Positions 1-9,571 are shown, counted from the first letter of the stretch. The stretch is 64,000 bases of DNA from UBA6168 sp964643005 (GCA_964643005.1 CAZXQI010000001.1:1-64000); one strand, 5' to 3'. Notes: generated by a model from the sequence alone, not told the origin. Numbers and translations: made by a program.

Positions 1-13
1 AGGGAGAAATGAA

Positions 14-47
14 AAGCCCGCATGGTTAATTCCACGCGGGCTTTTTT
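14..47 (+). terminator. Rho-independent terminator (possibly bidirectional)
   Basis: A 12-bp stem with one mismatch (arms 14-25 and 32-43, loop of 6) is followed on the plus strand by a run of T. It would end a plus-strand gene lying left of the window. In the other direction the T run is shorter, so it may also end the formate dehydrogenase transcript, whose stop codon is at 67. Confidence 0.75.
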
Positions 48-66
48 GTTGGAAGAAAAAATCAGT

Positions 67-2856
67 TTAGGCCTTAAAAATTCGAACGCTCACTACTTTG
101 AATTCCGGGCAGTTGGCGATTTCATCCATGACATCCGATGTCACATTGTTAACTTCCAACTCAGGGAAGTGGAAGGTAGTACTTAAAATTCCAGGCTTGA
201 CATCATTAGTCACGAGCGCCCTAATCCTACACTCGCCCCGCGGACTTTCTACGCGCACAAAATCGCCTTCGGAAATACCATTCGCCTGAGCGTCTTTAGG
301 ATTTATCCATAGCAAATCTTCTTTGGCAATTTTCAAGTTGGGAGTGCGCCTTGTCATGGTGCCCGCATTGTATTGCTCCAGCATCCTGTTGGTGGTGAGG
401 ATGAAGGGATAGTCGGCTCCGTAATCGAGGATTTCCGTCGTCTCCACAAAATCGCGGAATACAAATCGACCTTTCCCTCGCTTGAAGGTGTCTGAATGCA
501 AAATTTTGGTATCTGTGCCATCTGGCAAGACCGGCCATTGTTTCCCGTTGTCTCCTAACTCCTCCCAGCGAACTCCGGCAAAGAAAGGCACTATCTGGCT
601 GATTTCCTCTAACATGCTTTTGGCTGAGTAGGGCGGCTGCGGATAGCCTAAGCGGTTCATCATCTCGACGAGGATGACCCCGTCGGGTCTGGTTCCGGGG
701 GCGGGATCCACTACCTTTTGCACCCTTTGTATGCGCCGCTCGCCATTGGTGAAAGTGCCCTCTTTTTCTAAGAAAGATGTGGCGGGCAAAATGACGTCGG
801 CATATTCGGCAGTTTCAGTCATAAAGATTTCCTGGACGACCAATAGTTCGAGCGCGCCGATGGCTTCTCTTACCTTCTGTGAATTCGGATCGCTTTGAGC
901 GATATCTTCGCCCATTACCCAGATGGCTTTTAATTTCCCTTCGAGAGCGGCGTCAAACATTTCCGGCGTGGTGAGGCCTATCCTGTCGCTGATTTTTACT
1001 CCATAAAATTCCTCGTAACGGGCGTGAATCTGTGGATTGGTCACGTCTAAATAACCGGCGCCCTGGTAAGGCTGAGCGCCCATGTCCGCCATGCCCTGCA
1101 CGTTGTTTTGCCCACGCAATGGATTTACGCCGCTACCGGGCTTGCCCACGTTGCCCGTGATCATAGCCAGGTCTGCTATGAGCATGACGGCATAAGTTCC
1201 CTGATAATGCTCCGTCACGCCGAGGCCATGGAATCCCATAGCCGGCTTTGCGGTAGCGTAGGTGATGGCGGCGGCTCTGGCTTCTTCTCTCGGCACCCCG
1301 GAAACTGATTCGAGTTCGGCGATATTTAATTTGAGAATGTCTTCGCAGAACTCCTCGAAGCCTTCGGTTCTATTGGCAACAAACTCCTCGTCCACCAACC
1401 CTTCTTTGATGATGTAATAGAGCATCATGTTCAGGACTGCCACGTTGGTACCGGGGCGGAGCTGGAGGTGGTGCTTAGCGTATTTGGCCAACTGTGTGCT
1501 GCGCGGATCAATGACGATGAGCGGAGTCCCTTTCATCGCTTTTTGCTTGATTTTCACTCCGGTGACCGGGTGAGCGGAAGTAGGATTAGCTCCGATGACC
1601 ATGATGCACTGTGCCAGTTCCAAATCCTTGATGGAGTTGGTGGCGGCCCCGGTTCCGAAGGTGCGCTGCAAACCTACAGCCGTAGGGGAGTGGCATACCC
1701 TGGCGCAACCGTCAACGTTGTTGGAGCCGAAGCAAACCCGCACCATTTTTTGCATCAGATAATTTTCTTCATTGGTACAGCGCCCGCTGCTGATGCCGGC
1801 AATGGCCTCGCCTCCGTATTTTTCTTTAATCTCGGTCAGACGGCTGGTCAGATAATCGTAGGCTTCATCCCAAGATACCTGCTCTAACTTGCCGTTTTTG
1901 CGAATCATCGGATATTTCAGGCGGTCGGGATGGTTGTAAAATTTGAAAGCATAACGACCTTTTAGGCAGGTATGCCCCTGATTTACCTCGGCGTCGTAGG
2001 GCGCCTGAATGGACAAGACCTTCCCGTTTTTGACGCTCACGTCTAAGTTGCAACCCACGCCGCAATAGGTGCAAATGGTGCGCACCTTTTGCTGTCCTAC
2101 GACCGACTTGCTTTGATATACGTCGTGGATGGCGCTGGTGGGACATGCCTGAGAGCAGGCGCCGCAGCTGACGCAGTCGGAGTTGAGGAAGTCCGCATCC
2201 ATTCCCATGATAATTTTATTGTCAAATCCCCGTCCGGTCACGCTGAGCACAAACTCCCCCTGCACCTCGTCGCAGGCTCTCACGCAGCGGAAGCACATGA
2301 TGCACTTAGACAGATCGGCGGTCATGTAAGGATGGCTGCGGTCTCTGGGCAGGTCTAAGTGATTGGCGCCTTCCGGATAGCGCACGTCGCGGATTCCGAC
2401 CCTTGCCGCCACGTCCTGAAGCTCGCAGTTGCCGTTTACTTCGCAGGTAAGGCAGTTTAGGGGATGGTCGGTCAGCACCAATTCGACGATGTTGCGCCGC
2501 AGCTTTTGTACGCTTTCGCTTTCGGTGAAGATGTACATGTTTTCCTCTACCGGCGTGTGGCAACTGGCCACCGTTTTCAATTTCATAGAAGAGGAGCCGG
2601 GGATAGGAGCGGCGCCATTTCCTGCGCCGTTTTCGCCGGCTGCTCTTGTACCTACCTCGACACTACAGATCCGACAGGTTCCGAATGGCTCCAGATTAGG
2701 TGCATCGCACAAAGTGGGCACGTAGTCCTTGCCCTTGTGCCGGCGGACAAATTGGAGAATCGTCTCGCCGGGAGTAAAAGCATAAGCTTTGTTGTTGATG
2801 AGCGCTGTTTTGGCGGCGGCGGCGGTCGGCGCTGTGGAACTGGTAGTTGTGTACAT
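67..2856 (-). CDS. fdhF: Molybdopterin-dependent formate dehydrogenase, alpha subunit
   Basis: The 929-residue protein is a catalytic formate dehydrogenase of the NAD-linked, NuoG-like type, which oxidises formate to CO2. In order it shows an N-terminal [2Fe-2S] domain (TLCDAP, GTCRIC, ASCHTP), a His-Cys [4Fe-4S] segment (NCLTCEVNGNCELQD), two ferredoxin clusters (CIMCFRCVRAC; CVSCGACSQACP), a CTYCGVGC cluster and the molybdopterin oxidoreductase domains. The catalytic position is cysteine (Cys388 in CARVCHSPT), not selenocysteine. The ATG at 2856 is preferred over a TTG five codons upstream. An Ala/Gly-rich insertion sits between the 2Fe-2S ligands. No diaphorase subunit, fdhD or molybdenum gene lies nearby, so its electron acceptor is not evident. 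A TAnnTTTG-like box lies at 3100-3107, far upstream. Confidence 0.9.
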   Translation of the reverse strand: MYTTTSSTAPTAAAAKTALINNKAYAFTPGETILQFVRRHKGKDYVPTLCDAPNLEPFGTCRICSVEVGTRAAGENGAGNGAAPIPGSSSMKLKTVASCHTPVEENMYIFTESESVQKLRRNIVELVLTDHPLNCLTCEVNGNCELQDVAARVGIRDVRYPEGANHLDLPRDRSHPYMTADLSKCIMCFRCVRACDEVQGEFVLSVTGRGFDNKIIMGMDADFLNSDCVSCGACSQACPTSAIHDVYQSKSVVGQQKVRTICTYCGVGCNLDVSVKNGKVLSIQAPYDAEVNQGHTCLKGRYAFKFYNHPDRLKYPMIRKNGKLEQVSWDEAYDYLTSRLTEIKEKYGGEAIAGISSGRCTNEENYLMQKMVRVCFGSNNVDGCARVCHSPTAVGLQRTFGTGAATNSIKDLELAQCIMVIGANPTSAHPVTGVKIKQKAMKGTPLIVIDPRSTQLAKYAKHHLQLRPGTNVAVLNMMLYYIIKEGLVDEEFVANRTEGFEEFCEDILKLNIAELESVSGVPREEARAAAITYATAKPAMGFHGLGVTEHYQGTYAVMLIADLAMITGNVGKPGSGVNPLRGQNNVQGMADMGAQPYQGAGYLDVTNPQIHARYEEFYGVKISDRIGLTTPEMFDAALEGKLKAIWVMGEDIAQSDPNSQKVREAIGALELLVVQEIFMTETAEYADVILPATSFLEKEGTFTNGERRIQRVQKVVDPAPGTRPDGVILVEMMNRLGYPQPPYSAKSMLEEISQIVPFFAGVRWEELGDNGKQWPVLPDGTDTKILHSDTFKRGKGRFVFRDFVETTEILDYGADYPFILTTNRMLEQYNAGTMTRRTPNLKIAKEDLLWINPKDAQANGISEGDFVRVESPRGECRIRALVTNDVKPGILSTTFHFPELEVNNVTSDVMDEIANCPEFKVVSVRIFKA

Positions 2857-3256
2857 GATGATATTTTTCAATTAGGACTCTTATTGAAAAGCCGGTCTTA
2901 TTGGGGCGGGTGGAACTTAGCTATAGCTCCTTTTTTCGGTGCGACAAGATGTGGAATTTCCCCGAAAGTTTTTGAAGAGCCGATTCACCTAAAGGGATGA
3001 CTTTTATCCACACTATAATTTTTTGAAAAAGCACTAGCTCGCTGGCGAAAATAAGGATTAACCCATTGCCCTCCAAGTTTTTACTAACTTTCTATTTTGC
3101 AAAATTAAAATGGGAATACCCTTATTTAAATGAAATTTTATCGAGAATAAAAAGGCGAAAAGATTTCTATCGGAGAAACTCAATGAAAATTCTTATTCGG
3201 AGAAATGAAATGAGAAATTTAAATCTGCGATAAAACCAGCATAAATCCGGGGGAGC
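2857..3256. other. Intergenic region upstream of fdhF
   Basis: This 400-bp gap has no gene. It holds a candidate -7 box for fdhF (TAATTTTG on the minus strand, 3100-3107), one perfect DnaA-box 9-mer (TTATCCACA, 3004-3012), a T/A-tract near-palindrome (3019-3030) and one copy of the AGCTCGYYGGCG motif (3036-3047). Confidence 0.4.
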
Positions 3257-4504
3257 CTAAATCTCCTCCATTAAATCCGTTTTGAATAGTCGTTTGGACT
3301 TTGTCCATACCCTGGCGACGATGCCCAAAGCCATTACCCCGCCGAAAATAACGGAAGGTACCGCTCCTATCAATTTGGCGGCTACGCCTGATTCGAAGGC
3401 GCCCAGCTCGTTGGAAGCGCTGAGGAAGATGCCGTTCACGGCGCCGACGCGGCCGCGCATCTCGTCCGGAACCAATAATTGCAAGATGGTTTGCCGGATG
3501 ACTACGCTGACGGAATCAAAGACTCCCGTAAAGAACAGAGCCGCTACGGACAACCAGAAATTTTTGGAAATGGCGAACACGATAGTCATGACGCCGAAGG
3601 CGGCTACGCTAAGGAGCAGCGTGCGCCAGGCATTTTTTAATAATGAAAAAAAGGAAAGGGCGAGCAGCATGATCATCGCTCCGACGGAGGGAGCGGCTCG
3701 CAGTACGCCTAACCCTTCCGCCCCAACGCCTAAGATGTCCTTTGCAAAAACGGGCAGGATGGCCACTACTCCACCGAATAACACGGCAAACAAATCCAGA
3801 CTGATAGAGTAGAGCAGCATCTTTTTTTGTATGACGAAGGCTATACCTTCTTTGATTTTGACGATTAAGCTGCCCTGCTCAGGCTGCTCGATTTTTCGGT
3901 CGCCGATGAGCATGAGCAAAAAGAAAACGCAAATCTGCAATCCGACGACCACGAGAATAGTATTGGAAAACCCCTTCCAGGCGTAGATGAATCCCGACAG
4001 CGCAGGGCCGATGATGGTGCCGGCCTGCCAGCCGGCGCTGCCCCAGGTAGCCGCATTTTCATAGGCATAGCGGGGCACGAGCATGGGTCTGAGCGAGGAG
4101 GCCGTCGGCGAATAGAAAGCGTAACAACCACCCGTCACGGCGATTAGACCATAGATGATGTATTGCAAATGACTCTCGTCCGGCGTGTTGGTCAGTTGGC
4201 CGGCAAAATAACTGAGCAATGCGGAACACGTCGCCATGCCGCTGAGGCTGATGAGCAGCATCTTCTTCTTGCTGAGCCGGTCGGCTAAATGACCTCCGAG
4301 CAAAGTCAGACTCATGAACGGCAATGCGTAAGACAAGCCCACCAAGCCAATGGCTAAAGGGTCGTTGGTAATCTTGTACAACTCAAAGCCAATGACGACC
4401 TCCTGAATCAGAAAGGCGCTCGTGAACAGAAAATTGGCAGCCACGTAGTAGCGAAATTCTAAAAATCGAAAAGCCAGCAGTGGATCCTGAGAGCGTGTTG
4501 ACAT
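3257..4504 (-). CDS. MFS transporter, EntS/MFS_3-like exporter
   Basis: The 415-residue protein looks like a 12-helix major facilitator of the group that includes the enterobactin exporter EntS. It carries the MFS loop signature GGHLADRLSKKK after helix 2, and a central cytoplasmic loop that starts near GDRKIEQ. The substrate cannot be read from sequence; drug or siderophore export is the usual role of this group. The ATG at 4504 is chosen over a GTG 14 codons upstream because the extra residues (with Pro, Cys and aromatics) do not fit the family N-terminus. It lies on the same strand as fdhF but 400 bp away, so it is probably a separate transcription unit. Confidence 0.82.
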   Translation of the reverse strand: MSTRSQDPLLAFRFLEFRYYVAANFLFTSAFLIQEVVIGFELYKITNDPLAIGLVGLSYALPFMSLTLLGGHLADRLSKKKMLLISLSGMATCSALLSYFAGQLTNTPDESHLQYIIYGLIAVTGGCYAFYSPTASSLRPMLVPRYAYENAATWGSAGWQAGTIIGPALSGFIYAWKGFSNTILVVVGLQICVFFLLMLIGDRKIEQPEQGSLIVKIKEGIAFVIQKKMLLYSISLDLFAVLFGGVVAILPVFAKDILGVGAEGLGVLRAAPSVGAMIMLLALSFFSLLKNAWRTLLLSVAAFGVMTIVFAISKNFWLSVAALFFTGVFDSVSVVIRQTILQLLVPDEMRGRVGAVNGIFLSASNELGAFESGVAAKLIGAVPSVIFGGVMALGIVARVWTKSKRLFKTDLMEEI

Positions 4505-4661
4505 CAGTGAAGCGTTGAAAATACAGGGGCGAAAGTAAGCAGGCACAATACAAATGCTTACAAAAAATTCCTGTGGATTCCTTTAGATTATTGCTTTCTA
4601 TTGACATTTGTTGCGCCGTCCTCTGCAAATTACCTGTAGCTTTACCACCAAAATTTACACG

Positions 4662-5132
4662 GTGGAAAAAAGAAACTCTCTCTTTGTACGACTTGAATTA
4701 GTCTGGCTTCTTGCTACGATACTCTTAGCTGTCGGCGTTCTGCTTCCCGTTTACAGATCAAAAACGGACTATCCCTTCTGGCTGTCCAATACCATTTTCA
4801 TCATCGCCTTTGTCACTCTGACGCGATACCTTTTTTTACTAAAACATACCTTCCTCGGCTACATTCAGTGGCTCAAAATAGCAGTGTTCGTCCTGTGTAT
4901 TCCCCTCGCTTTTTATTTGATAAAAGAAATGTTCTTCTTTAATAACTACGTGGACAGGGTAGGCTTAGAAGATTTGTTTGAGCGCTTCTCCTGGGAGGGT
5001 CAGGACAGCATGGCGAGCTACGTCCGCACAGAAATGACCCTTTTTGGCGTCGGCAGCATCGTGGCCTGCGTTCTGATGCCCTTCCGAATGCTCGTTTCCT
5101 TCTGGCGGACACACAATCGGGGGACGGTGTAA
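4662..5132 (+). CDS. Hypothetical four-helix membrane protein
   Basis: I do not recognise this family. With the GTG start at 4662 the product has 156 residues (first residues MEKRNSLFVRLE). It has four hydrophobic segments: LVWLLATILLAVG, FWLSNTIFIIAFVTL, WLKIAVFVLCIPLAF and LFGVGSIVACVLM. Between helices 3 and 4 there is a roughly 35-residue acidic stretch. A TTG at 4608 would add 18 residues with no supporting signal. A weak -7-like box (TAGCTTTA) lies just upstream of the GTG. The gene is convergent with the YhhN gene, with only 7 bp between the stop codons. Confidence 0.65.
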   Translation: MEKRNSLFVRLELVWLLATILLAVGVLLPVYRSKTDYPFWLSNTIFIIAFVTLTRYLFLLKHTFLGYIQWLKIAVFVLCIPLAFYLIKEMFFFNNYVDRVGLEDLFERFSWEGQDSMASYVRTEMTLFGVGSIVACVLMPFRMLVSFWRTHNRGTV

Positions 5133-5139
5133 CCCTGGA

Positions 5140-5844
5140 TTAGTCGTCCGTTGTTTGGAGCGCCTTCACCGCTCCTTTGGCAATCAGGAACTGTCCGAGC
5201 AGGTAAGTCGCCATGATGATTAACCTCCCCGGTATGGACGGAAATTCAGGATATTTAAAATTGGTCAGGGCGATCATGGAATCGGAAAACACGAAGAATA
5301 GCGCTCCTATAAATATGGTCTGAAAAGCCGCCTCCGAAGTTCTGCCCTTTAGATGGAGGCTGGAGAGCGCCATGGCTACGATGGTAGCAGCATAGACGAC
5401 GACCGGAATCTGAAAAACATTGGGGAGGCTGTCCCAGAGAAACCAGCAAATCCATACCAGGAAGAGCAGCATAGGCGCCGCCCACCCGCCATTTTTTATT
5501 AAAAATCCCTTTTTAAAATGGGGATATTTTGAAAATGCGATGATGTAAAAAAGCTGGGCTATCAGAAATCCCACCAGCCCGTAAATGAAAAACTGCTCTC
5601 CGCCCGGTCGGTGGAACATTAAAAAGACGTCCCCGGAAATGGAGAAAATCAGCCCCGCAAGAACAAAGCGGGAGAACGAGGCCGGATGGCTTTTGGTCTG
5701 GAGATAAAACCAGAGGGACAGGGTGGTCAGCAGCAATGGTTTGGTGACGTAAATGCCGGTTTGGGATGACAGGGCGATGAAAAGCAGCTGCGCTGCCGAC
5801 AAGAGGCCGAACACTGACAGGGTGGTGGAAGTTGCGTTTTTCAT
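5140..5844 (-). CDS. YhhN-family lysoplasmalogenase-like membrane protein
   Basis: The 234-residue, mostly hydrophobic protein has about eight transmembrane segments and the YhhN/TMEM86 motifs: KPLLL near residue 35, SGDVFLM near residue 70 and a conserved late GALFFVFSD segment. Characterised members (human TMEM86B, a Legionella enzyme) cleave the vinyl-ether bond of lysoplasmalogens; most bacterial members are untested. It lies 44 bp downstream of the batD stop codon on the same strand and may be co-transcribed with it. Confidence 0.8.
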   Translation of the reverse strand: MKNATSTTLSVFGLLSAAQLLFIALSSQTGIYVTKPLLLTTLSLWFYLQTKSHPASFSRFVLAGLIFSISGDVFLMFHRPGGEQFFIYGLVGFLIAQLFYIIAFSKYPHFKKGFLIKNGGWAAPMLLFLVWICWFLWDSLPNVFQIPVVVYAATIVAMALSSLHLKGRTSEAAFQTIFIGALFFVFSDSMIALTNFKYPEFPSIPGRLIIMATYLLGQFLIAKGAVKALQTTDD

Positions 5845-5888
5845 TTTGTTGTTTAATTAAAGTTCAGTGGAATTTCTCTCCTGAGTAC

Positions 5889-7652
5889 TTACAGTTCCAG
5901 AGCTTCCAATTCTTTCAGGACGGCCAGCGCCTTTTCAAAAGTTGATTGCATGGAGGGAGAATTATCCATGCCTGCGAAAAGCGCCATTTCTGAGGTTTGG
6001 ATGATTTTCGCAAAATCCTCTATCAGCGATTCGCTGATGGGGAGGGATTTCAGCTTTTCCCTCAGGTTGTCCGTGGTGAGTTGGGAGAGAGGAATGTGCA
6101 GCTTGTCGCAAACATAGCCCAGCATGGCTTTGGATATTTCGTCGTAAAACGCCTTGCTGTCCGCAGCTTTCAGGTGCTTTTTGGCGGTGGACAGTCGTTT
6201 GCGGGCTTCCCTGCCCGCCTGTTTGCTTTTTATACTATCCACATCCACTTCACTTTGTTTCTCTTTTATTTTTTTAAAAAAGAAAATTCCTAAAAAGGCG
6301 ACTATGGGGAGCGCCATCAATGCCCAATACAGCGGCGAACTGATGAAGCTATCCCCTTTCTTTTCTAATTGCGCACTTGTTTTAATGAAGCGAATGTCGC
6401 CGGCCTCGACCCCGGCTCCGCTTTCCCGTTGAATGGGCTGGCGACGGGTGAGGCCCTGAGCGACGTCTATTGTGAGAGGCGCCTCGCGGAGGGTGATGTA
6501 TTCTTCCCTGTCTGTATCAAAATAAGTGAAAGTCGGCTCGATGGAAAAGCTGCCCGGGTACTTAGGTAAGAAGACGTATTCAATAATCTTTTCTGAGGCA
6601 ATTTCTCCACTGTTTTCCTCCATGTTTTCTTTCAGAATTTTTGGAGGATAAACTTCAAATGAATCGGAGAGAGCCGGCGGCGGCGGTTGTATCCGCCTGA
6701 CGTCGCCGTCGCCGGAGGTTTTCACTATCACCGAGATGGCGTCGTCGGTGGTGGCGGTATTCTGATTAATGGAGGCCTGGAAATCGAATCGGCCTACGGC
6801 GCCGCTGAAGTCTTCCGGAGCGCCTGCCGGCAATGGCTTCACCTTGATGTCTAATGAATTGGTTGCGAAAATTTCCGTCTTTATTTTCCTGTTAAAAAAA
6901 GACCCGTACCCGCCTTCGTCGTCAATGATGGCGAGGACGACTTTCACAGGATCAATCGCCAGGTCGCCAATCTGCTGGGGAAAGAGCGCAATCCGACGCA
7001 AAACCCGCGTGGTGTATGTTTTCCCCTGTATGGTTTCCTGCCGGGTGTCGGAGGCGAAGCGCTTTAACTCTTGGGCATAGGCGCCCTGATACTCCTTCTC
7101 CGCCATGATGTCCCAGCTTTCGATGTTGACAGTCGTGTAAAGTTTAATGTCGAGCAGGATCTGCTCTCCCACATACCCTTCGGTTTTGGCCGTTTCTAAC
7201 TGGAGGAATATCGGCTCGTCCCTGGCAGCGGTTCCCTTTGTCTTGCTTCCATCGAGGACTTCGATGCTGATGGGATCGGTAGTCATTTTTTTTCCGTCAG
7301 CTCGAATGGATGCGCTACCGATGGTGAATTTGCCGGCCTTTTTGGGCATGAGCGTGTAAGAGAATCCCTCCTGCCTACTCACTTTACCATTGATTATCTG
7401 TATGTTTTGGGAAGTGCCAGGACCGGCTAAAACGATAAAATCAGTAAAGGAAGGCGGACTGAATTCCGTACCCTTAGCATTGGATAGGGTAAAAACGACG
7501 TCAAAATTTCCGTTGAGTAAAACCTGGCGCGTATTGACGGCAGCCGAAAATTTAATGTCGCTTTGCGCTGAAAGCTCTGCGTGGGAGAATAGACCAACGC
7601 ACAAAACCAGTGCGCCTGCCCAAAAATGGATGTTGAAAATATTATGAATCAC
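5889..7652 (-). CDS. batD: BatD family protein (aerotolerance protein)
   Basis: The 587-residue protein has an N-terminal signal peptide (cleavage after AELSAQ), several Ig-like beta domains typical of BatD, one transmembrane helix near residue 440 (LYWALMALPIVAFLGIFFF) and a cytoplasmic Lys-rich helical tail. BatD normally works with the VWA membrane proteins BatA and BatB and the TPR protein BatC, but none of these is next to it. The only usable start is a GTG at 7652, since an in-frame stop lies just upstream. A perfect TAnnTTTG box (minus strand, 7669-7676) would give a very short leader. The gene is divergent from grpE. Confidence 0.85.
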   Translation of the reverse strand: MIHNIFNIHFWAGALVLCVGLFSHAELSAQSDIKFSAAVNTRQVLLNGNFDVVFTLSNAKGTEFSPPSFTDFIVLAGPGTSQNIQIINGKVSRQEGFSYTLMPKKAGKFTIGSASIRADGKKMTTDPISIEVLDGSKTKGTAARDEPIFLQLETAKTEGYVGEQILLDIKLYTTVNIESWDIMAEKEYQGAYAQELKRFASDTRQETIQGKTYTTRVLRRIALFPQQIGDLAIDPVKVVLAIIDDEGGYGSFFNRKIKTEIFATNSLDIKVKPLPAGAPEDFSGAVGRFDFQASINQNTATTDDAISVIVKTSGDGDVRRIQPPPPALSDSFEVYPPKILKENMEENSGEIASEKIIEYVFLPKYPGSFSIEPTFTYFDTDREEYITLREAPLTIDVAQGLTRRQPIQRESGAGVEAGDIRFIKTSAQLEKKGDSFISSPLYWALMALPIVAFLGIFFFKKIKEKQSEVDVDSIKSKQAGREARKRLSTAKKHLKAADSKAFYDEISKAMLGYVCDKLHIPLSQLTTDNLREKLKSLPISESLIEDFAKIIQTSEMALFAGMDNSPSMQSTFEKALAVLKELEALEL

Positions 7653-7668
7653 TCAGAATCTTTTTGTG

Positions 7669-7676
7669 CAAAAATA
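7669..7676 (-). promoter_or_regulatory. Candidate -7 box of batD
   Basis: TATTTTTG on the minus strand matches the Bacteroidota TAnnTTTG consensus exactly and lies 17 bp before the GTG start. No clear TTG was seen at -33. Confidence 0.4.
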
Positions 7677-7741
7677 CACAACTGACAATTTGACCGTATT
7701 TTTTCACTGGCAAACATATTGATTAATGCCCGCTTTAAAAC

Positions 7742-8335
7742 ATGTTCAAAAAATTACACGTAATGATTAAAAAAGAGAAACCTTCCAAAGAACAGCTCAC
7801 TGACAATGAGAAAAGGCAGGGAAGCGCATTAGTAAAAGAAATGGAAAATGGCGCCGCAGAGCCGATGGAGAATGAATCGCCGGAAAGCAACGATGTAGAG
7901 GCGATTAACAGGGAATTAGAGGAATTAAAAGATAAGTACATGCGCCTGTTTGCAGAATTTGACAACTACAAGAGACGCACAGTCAGAGAAAAACTTGACT
8001 GGATGAAAACGGCTGCTCAGGACACAATGTCAGCATTGCTGCCCGTTTTGGACGATTTTGACAGAGCCAGGAAATTTGCCGAAGATAAGCAAGAGGGCGG
8101 TTGGAGCGAAGGCGTCGAACTGGTCTATCAGAAATTGTTCAACACCCTGCGCCAAAAAGGATTAGAGGCGATGGAGAGCACCGGCCATGAATTTGACCCG
8201 GAGTTCCACGATGCTTTTATGGAAATTGAGGCGCATAGACAGGAGATGAAAGGGAAGGTGGTAGATACCATTGAGAAAGGATATAAACTAAACGATAAAA
8301 TTATCCGCCACGCCAAAGTCGTGGTGGGCAAATAA
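7742..8335 (+). CDS. grpE: Nucleotide exchange factor GrpE
   Basis: The 197-residue protein is the ADP/ATP exchange factor for DnaK. The first 65 residues are charged and probably disordered. A long coiled coil (INRELEELKDKYMRLFAEFD) follows, then the GrpE core with FDNYKRRT, LLPVLDDFDRA and the C-terminal beta-wing ending in IRHAKVVVGK. The ATG at 7742 is used; an ATG seven codons later is also possible. It is followed 69 bp downstream by dnaJ in the same direction, the usual heat-shock pair. DnaK is not in the window. Confidence 0.95.
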   Translation: MFKKLHVMIKKEKPSKEQLTDNEKRQGSALVKEMENGAAEPMENESPESNDVEAINRELEELKDKYMRLFAEFDNYKRRTVREKLDWMKTAAQDTMSALLPVLDDFDRARKFAEDKQEGGWSEGVELVYQKLFNTLRQKGLEAMESTGHEFDPEFHDAFMEIEAHRQEMKGKVVDTIEKGYKLNDKIIRHAKVVVGK

Positions 8336-8404
8336 GATAGTTGGACGGCTAAGTGGTTACCCAATCCTAACCATTTGACCATTCAGCCATTCAACCTAAA
8401 TGAG

Positions 8405-9571
8405 ATGACAAAAAGAGATTTTTATGAAGTGCTAGGCGTTGCCAAAACAGCTACAGCCGATGAGATAAAAAAGGCTTACCGCAAAAAAGCAATCGAATTC
8501 CACCCGGATAAAAACCCGGGCGATAAGGTTGCTGAGGAGAAGTTTAAAGAAGCTGCCGAGGCTTATGAGGTATTGAGCAATGCCGATAAGCGCGCGCGCT
8601 ATGATCGTTACGGCCATGCCGGTGTAGATCCCAATATGGGCGGCGGCAGGTACTCAGGCGGCGGCATGACAATGGAAGATATTTTCTCCCAGTTCGGCGA
8701 TATCTTTGGCGGAGGCGGCAGCCCTTTTGACGAATTTTTTGGAGGATCGAGAGCGAGAGGCGGCCGAAAGCCCGGCGGCCAGCGCGGCAGCAATTTGCGG
8801 GTAAGAGTTAAACTCAGTTTAGAGGAAATCGCTACGGGTGTCACAAAGAAAATTAAAGTAAAGAAACAAGTTACCTGCGAGACCTGCCACGGCAGCGGCG
8901 CCAAGGATCGCAACTCAGTGCAGCAATGTTCCACTTGCCATGGTTCCGGTTACGTACGTCAGGTTCGGAGTACTTTCCTCGGACAGATGCAAACGACGAC
9001 GACTTGCCCAACTTGCCAGGGGACTGGAGAAGTGGTCACTGCCAATTGTCCGACCTGCAAAGGCTCCGGCCACGTTTATGGCGAGGAAACGATTGAGATT
9101 AACATTCCGGCAGGCGTAGCGGAAGGTATGCAATTGTCTTTGGCGGGCAAGGGCAACGCAGGCGCCAAGGGCGGCCCCGCAGGAGATTTACTTATCAATA
9201 TCGAAGAGGAACCGCATGAATCTCTTCGCAGAGAAGGAATGAATCTTATCTACGACCTGTTCATCAACTTTGCCGACGCCGCCCTCGGAACTTCTATCGA
9301 AGTGCCGACTATTGAAGGCCCGGTAAAAATTAAAGTGCCGCCAGGCACCCAGGCAGGTAAAATATTCAGACTGAGGAATAAAGGCCTGCCTTCCATTCAG
9401 AGCCACGATCGAGGCGACCAGTTGATCCAGGTCAATGTCTGGACGCCTAAAAAACTGACGGACGAGGAGCGGCAACTCTTAGAGAAGATCAAAGTCATGC
9501 CCAACTTCAAACCCGATCCGGGTAAAAGCGAACGCGGCTTTTTTGATAAAATGAAGGAATATTTTTCCTGA
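8405..9571 (+). CDS. dnaJ: Chaperone protein DnaJ
   Basis: This is a complete 388-residue type I DnaJ, the J-domain co-chaperone that stimulates DnaK ATPase. It has a J domain at residues 1-70 with HPD (FHPDKNPGD), a Gly/Phe-rich linker (MGGGRYSGGGM), a zinc-binding domain with four CxxCxGxG-type repeats (CETCHGSG, CSTCHGSG, CPTCQGTG, CPTCKGSG) and a C-terminal substrate-binding domain. The ATG at 8405 (MTKRDFYEVLGV) is the family start; codons before it are not J-domain sequence. It has no Shine-Dalgarno sequence, as is usual in this phylum. Confidence 0.97.
   Translation: MTKRDFYEVLGVAKTATADEIKKAYRKKAIEFHPDKNPGDKVAEEKFKEAAEAYEVLSNADKRARYDRYGHAGVDPNMGGGRYSGGGMTMEDIFSQFGDIFGGGGSPFDEFFGGSRARGGRKPGGQRGSNLRVRVKLSLEEIATGVTKKIKVKKQVTCETCHGSGAKDRNSVQQCSTCHGSGYVRQVRSTFLGQMQTTTTCPTCQGTGEVVTANCPTCKGSGHVYGEETIEINIPAGVAEGMQLSLAGKGNAGAKGGPAGDLLINIEEEPHESLRREGMNLIYDLFINFADAALGTSIEVPTIEGPVKIKVPPGTQAGKIFRLRNKGLPSIQSHDRGDQLIQVNVWTPKKLTDEERQLLEKIKVMPNFKPDPGKSERGFFDKMKEYFS

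Noticed and set aside
2464..3000. Plus-strand open frame of 178 codons opposite the start of fdhF
   Set aside because: It is antisense to conserved iron-sulfur domains and has a composition typical of a shadow frame.
3004..3012. A perfect DnaA box (TTATCCACA) upstream of fdhF
   Set aside because: It is a single box with no second one nearby and no very AT-rich stretch of origin size, so it does not support an origin there.
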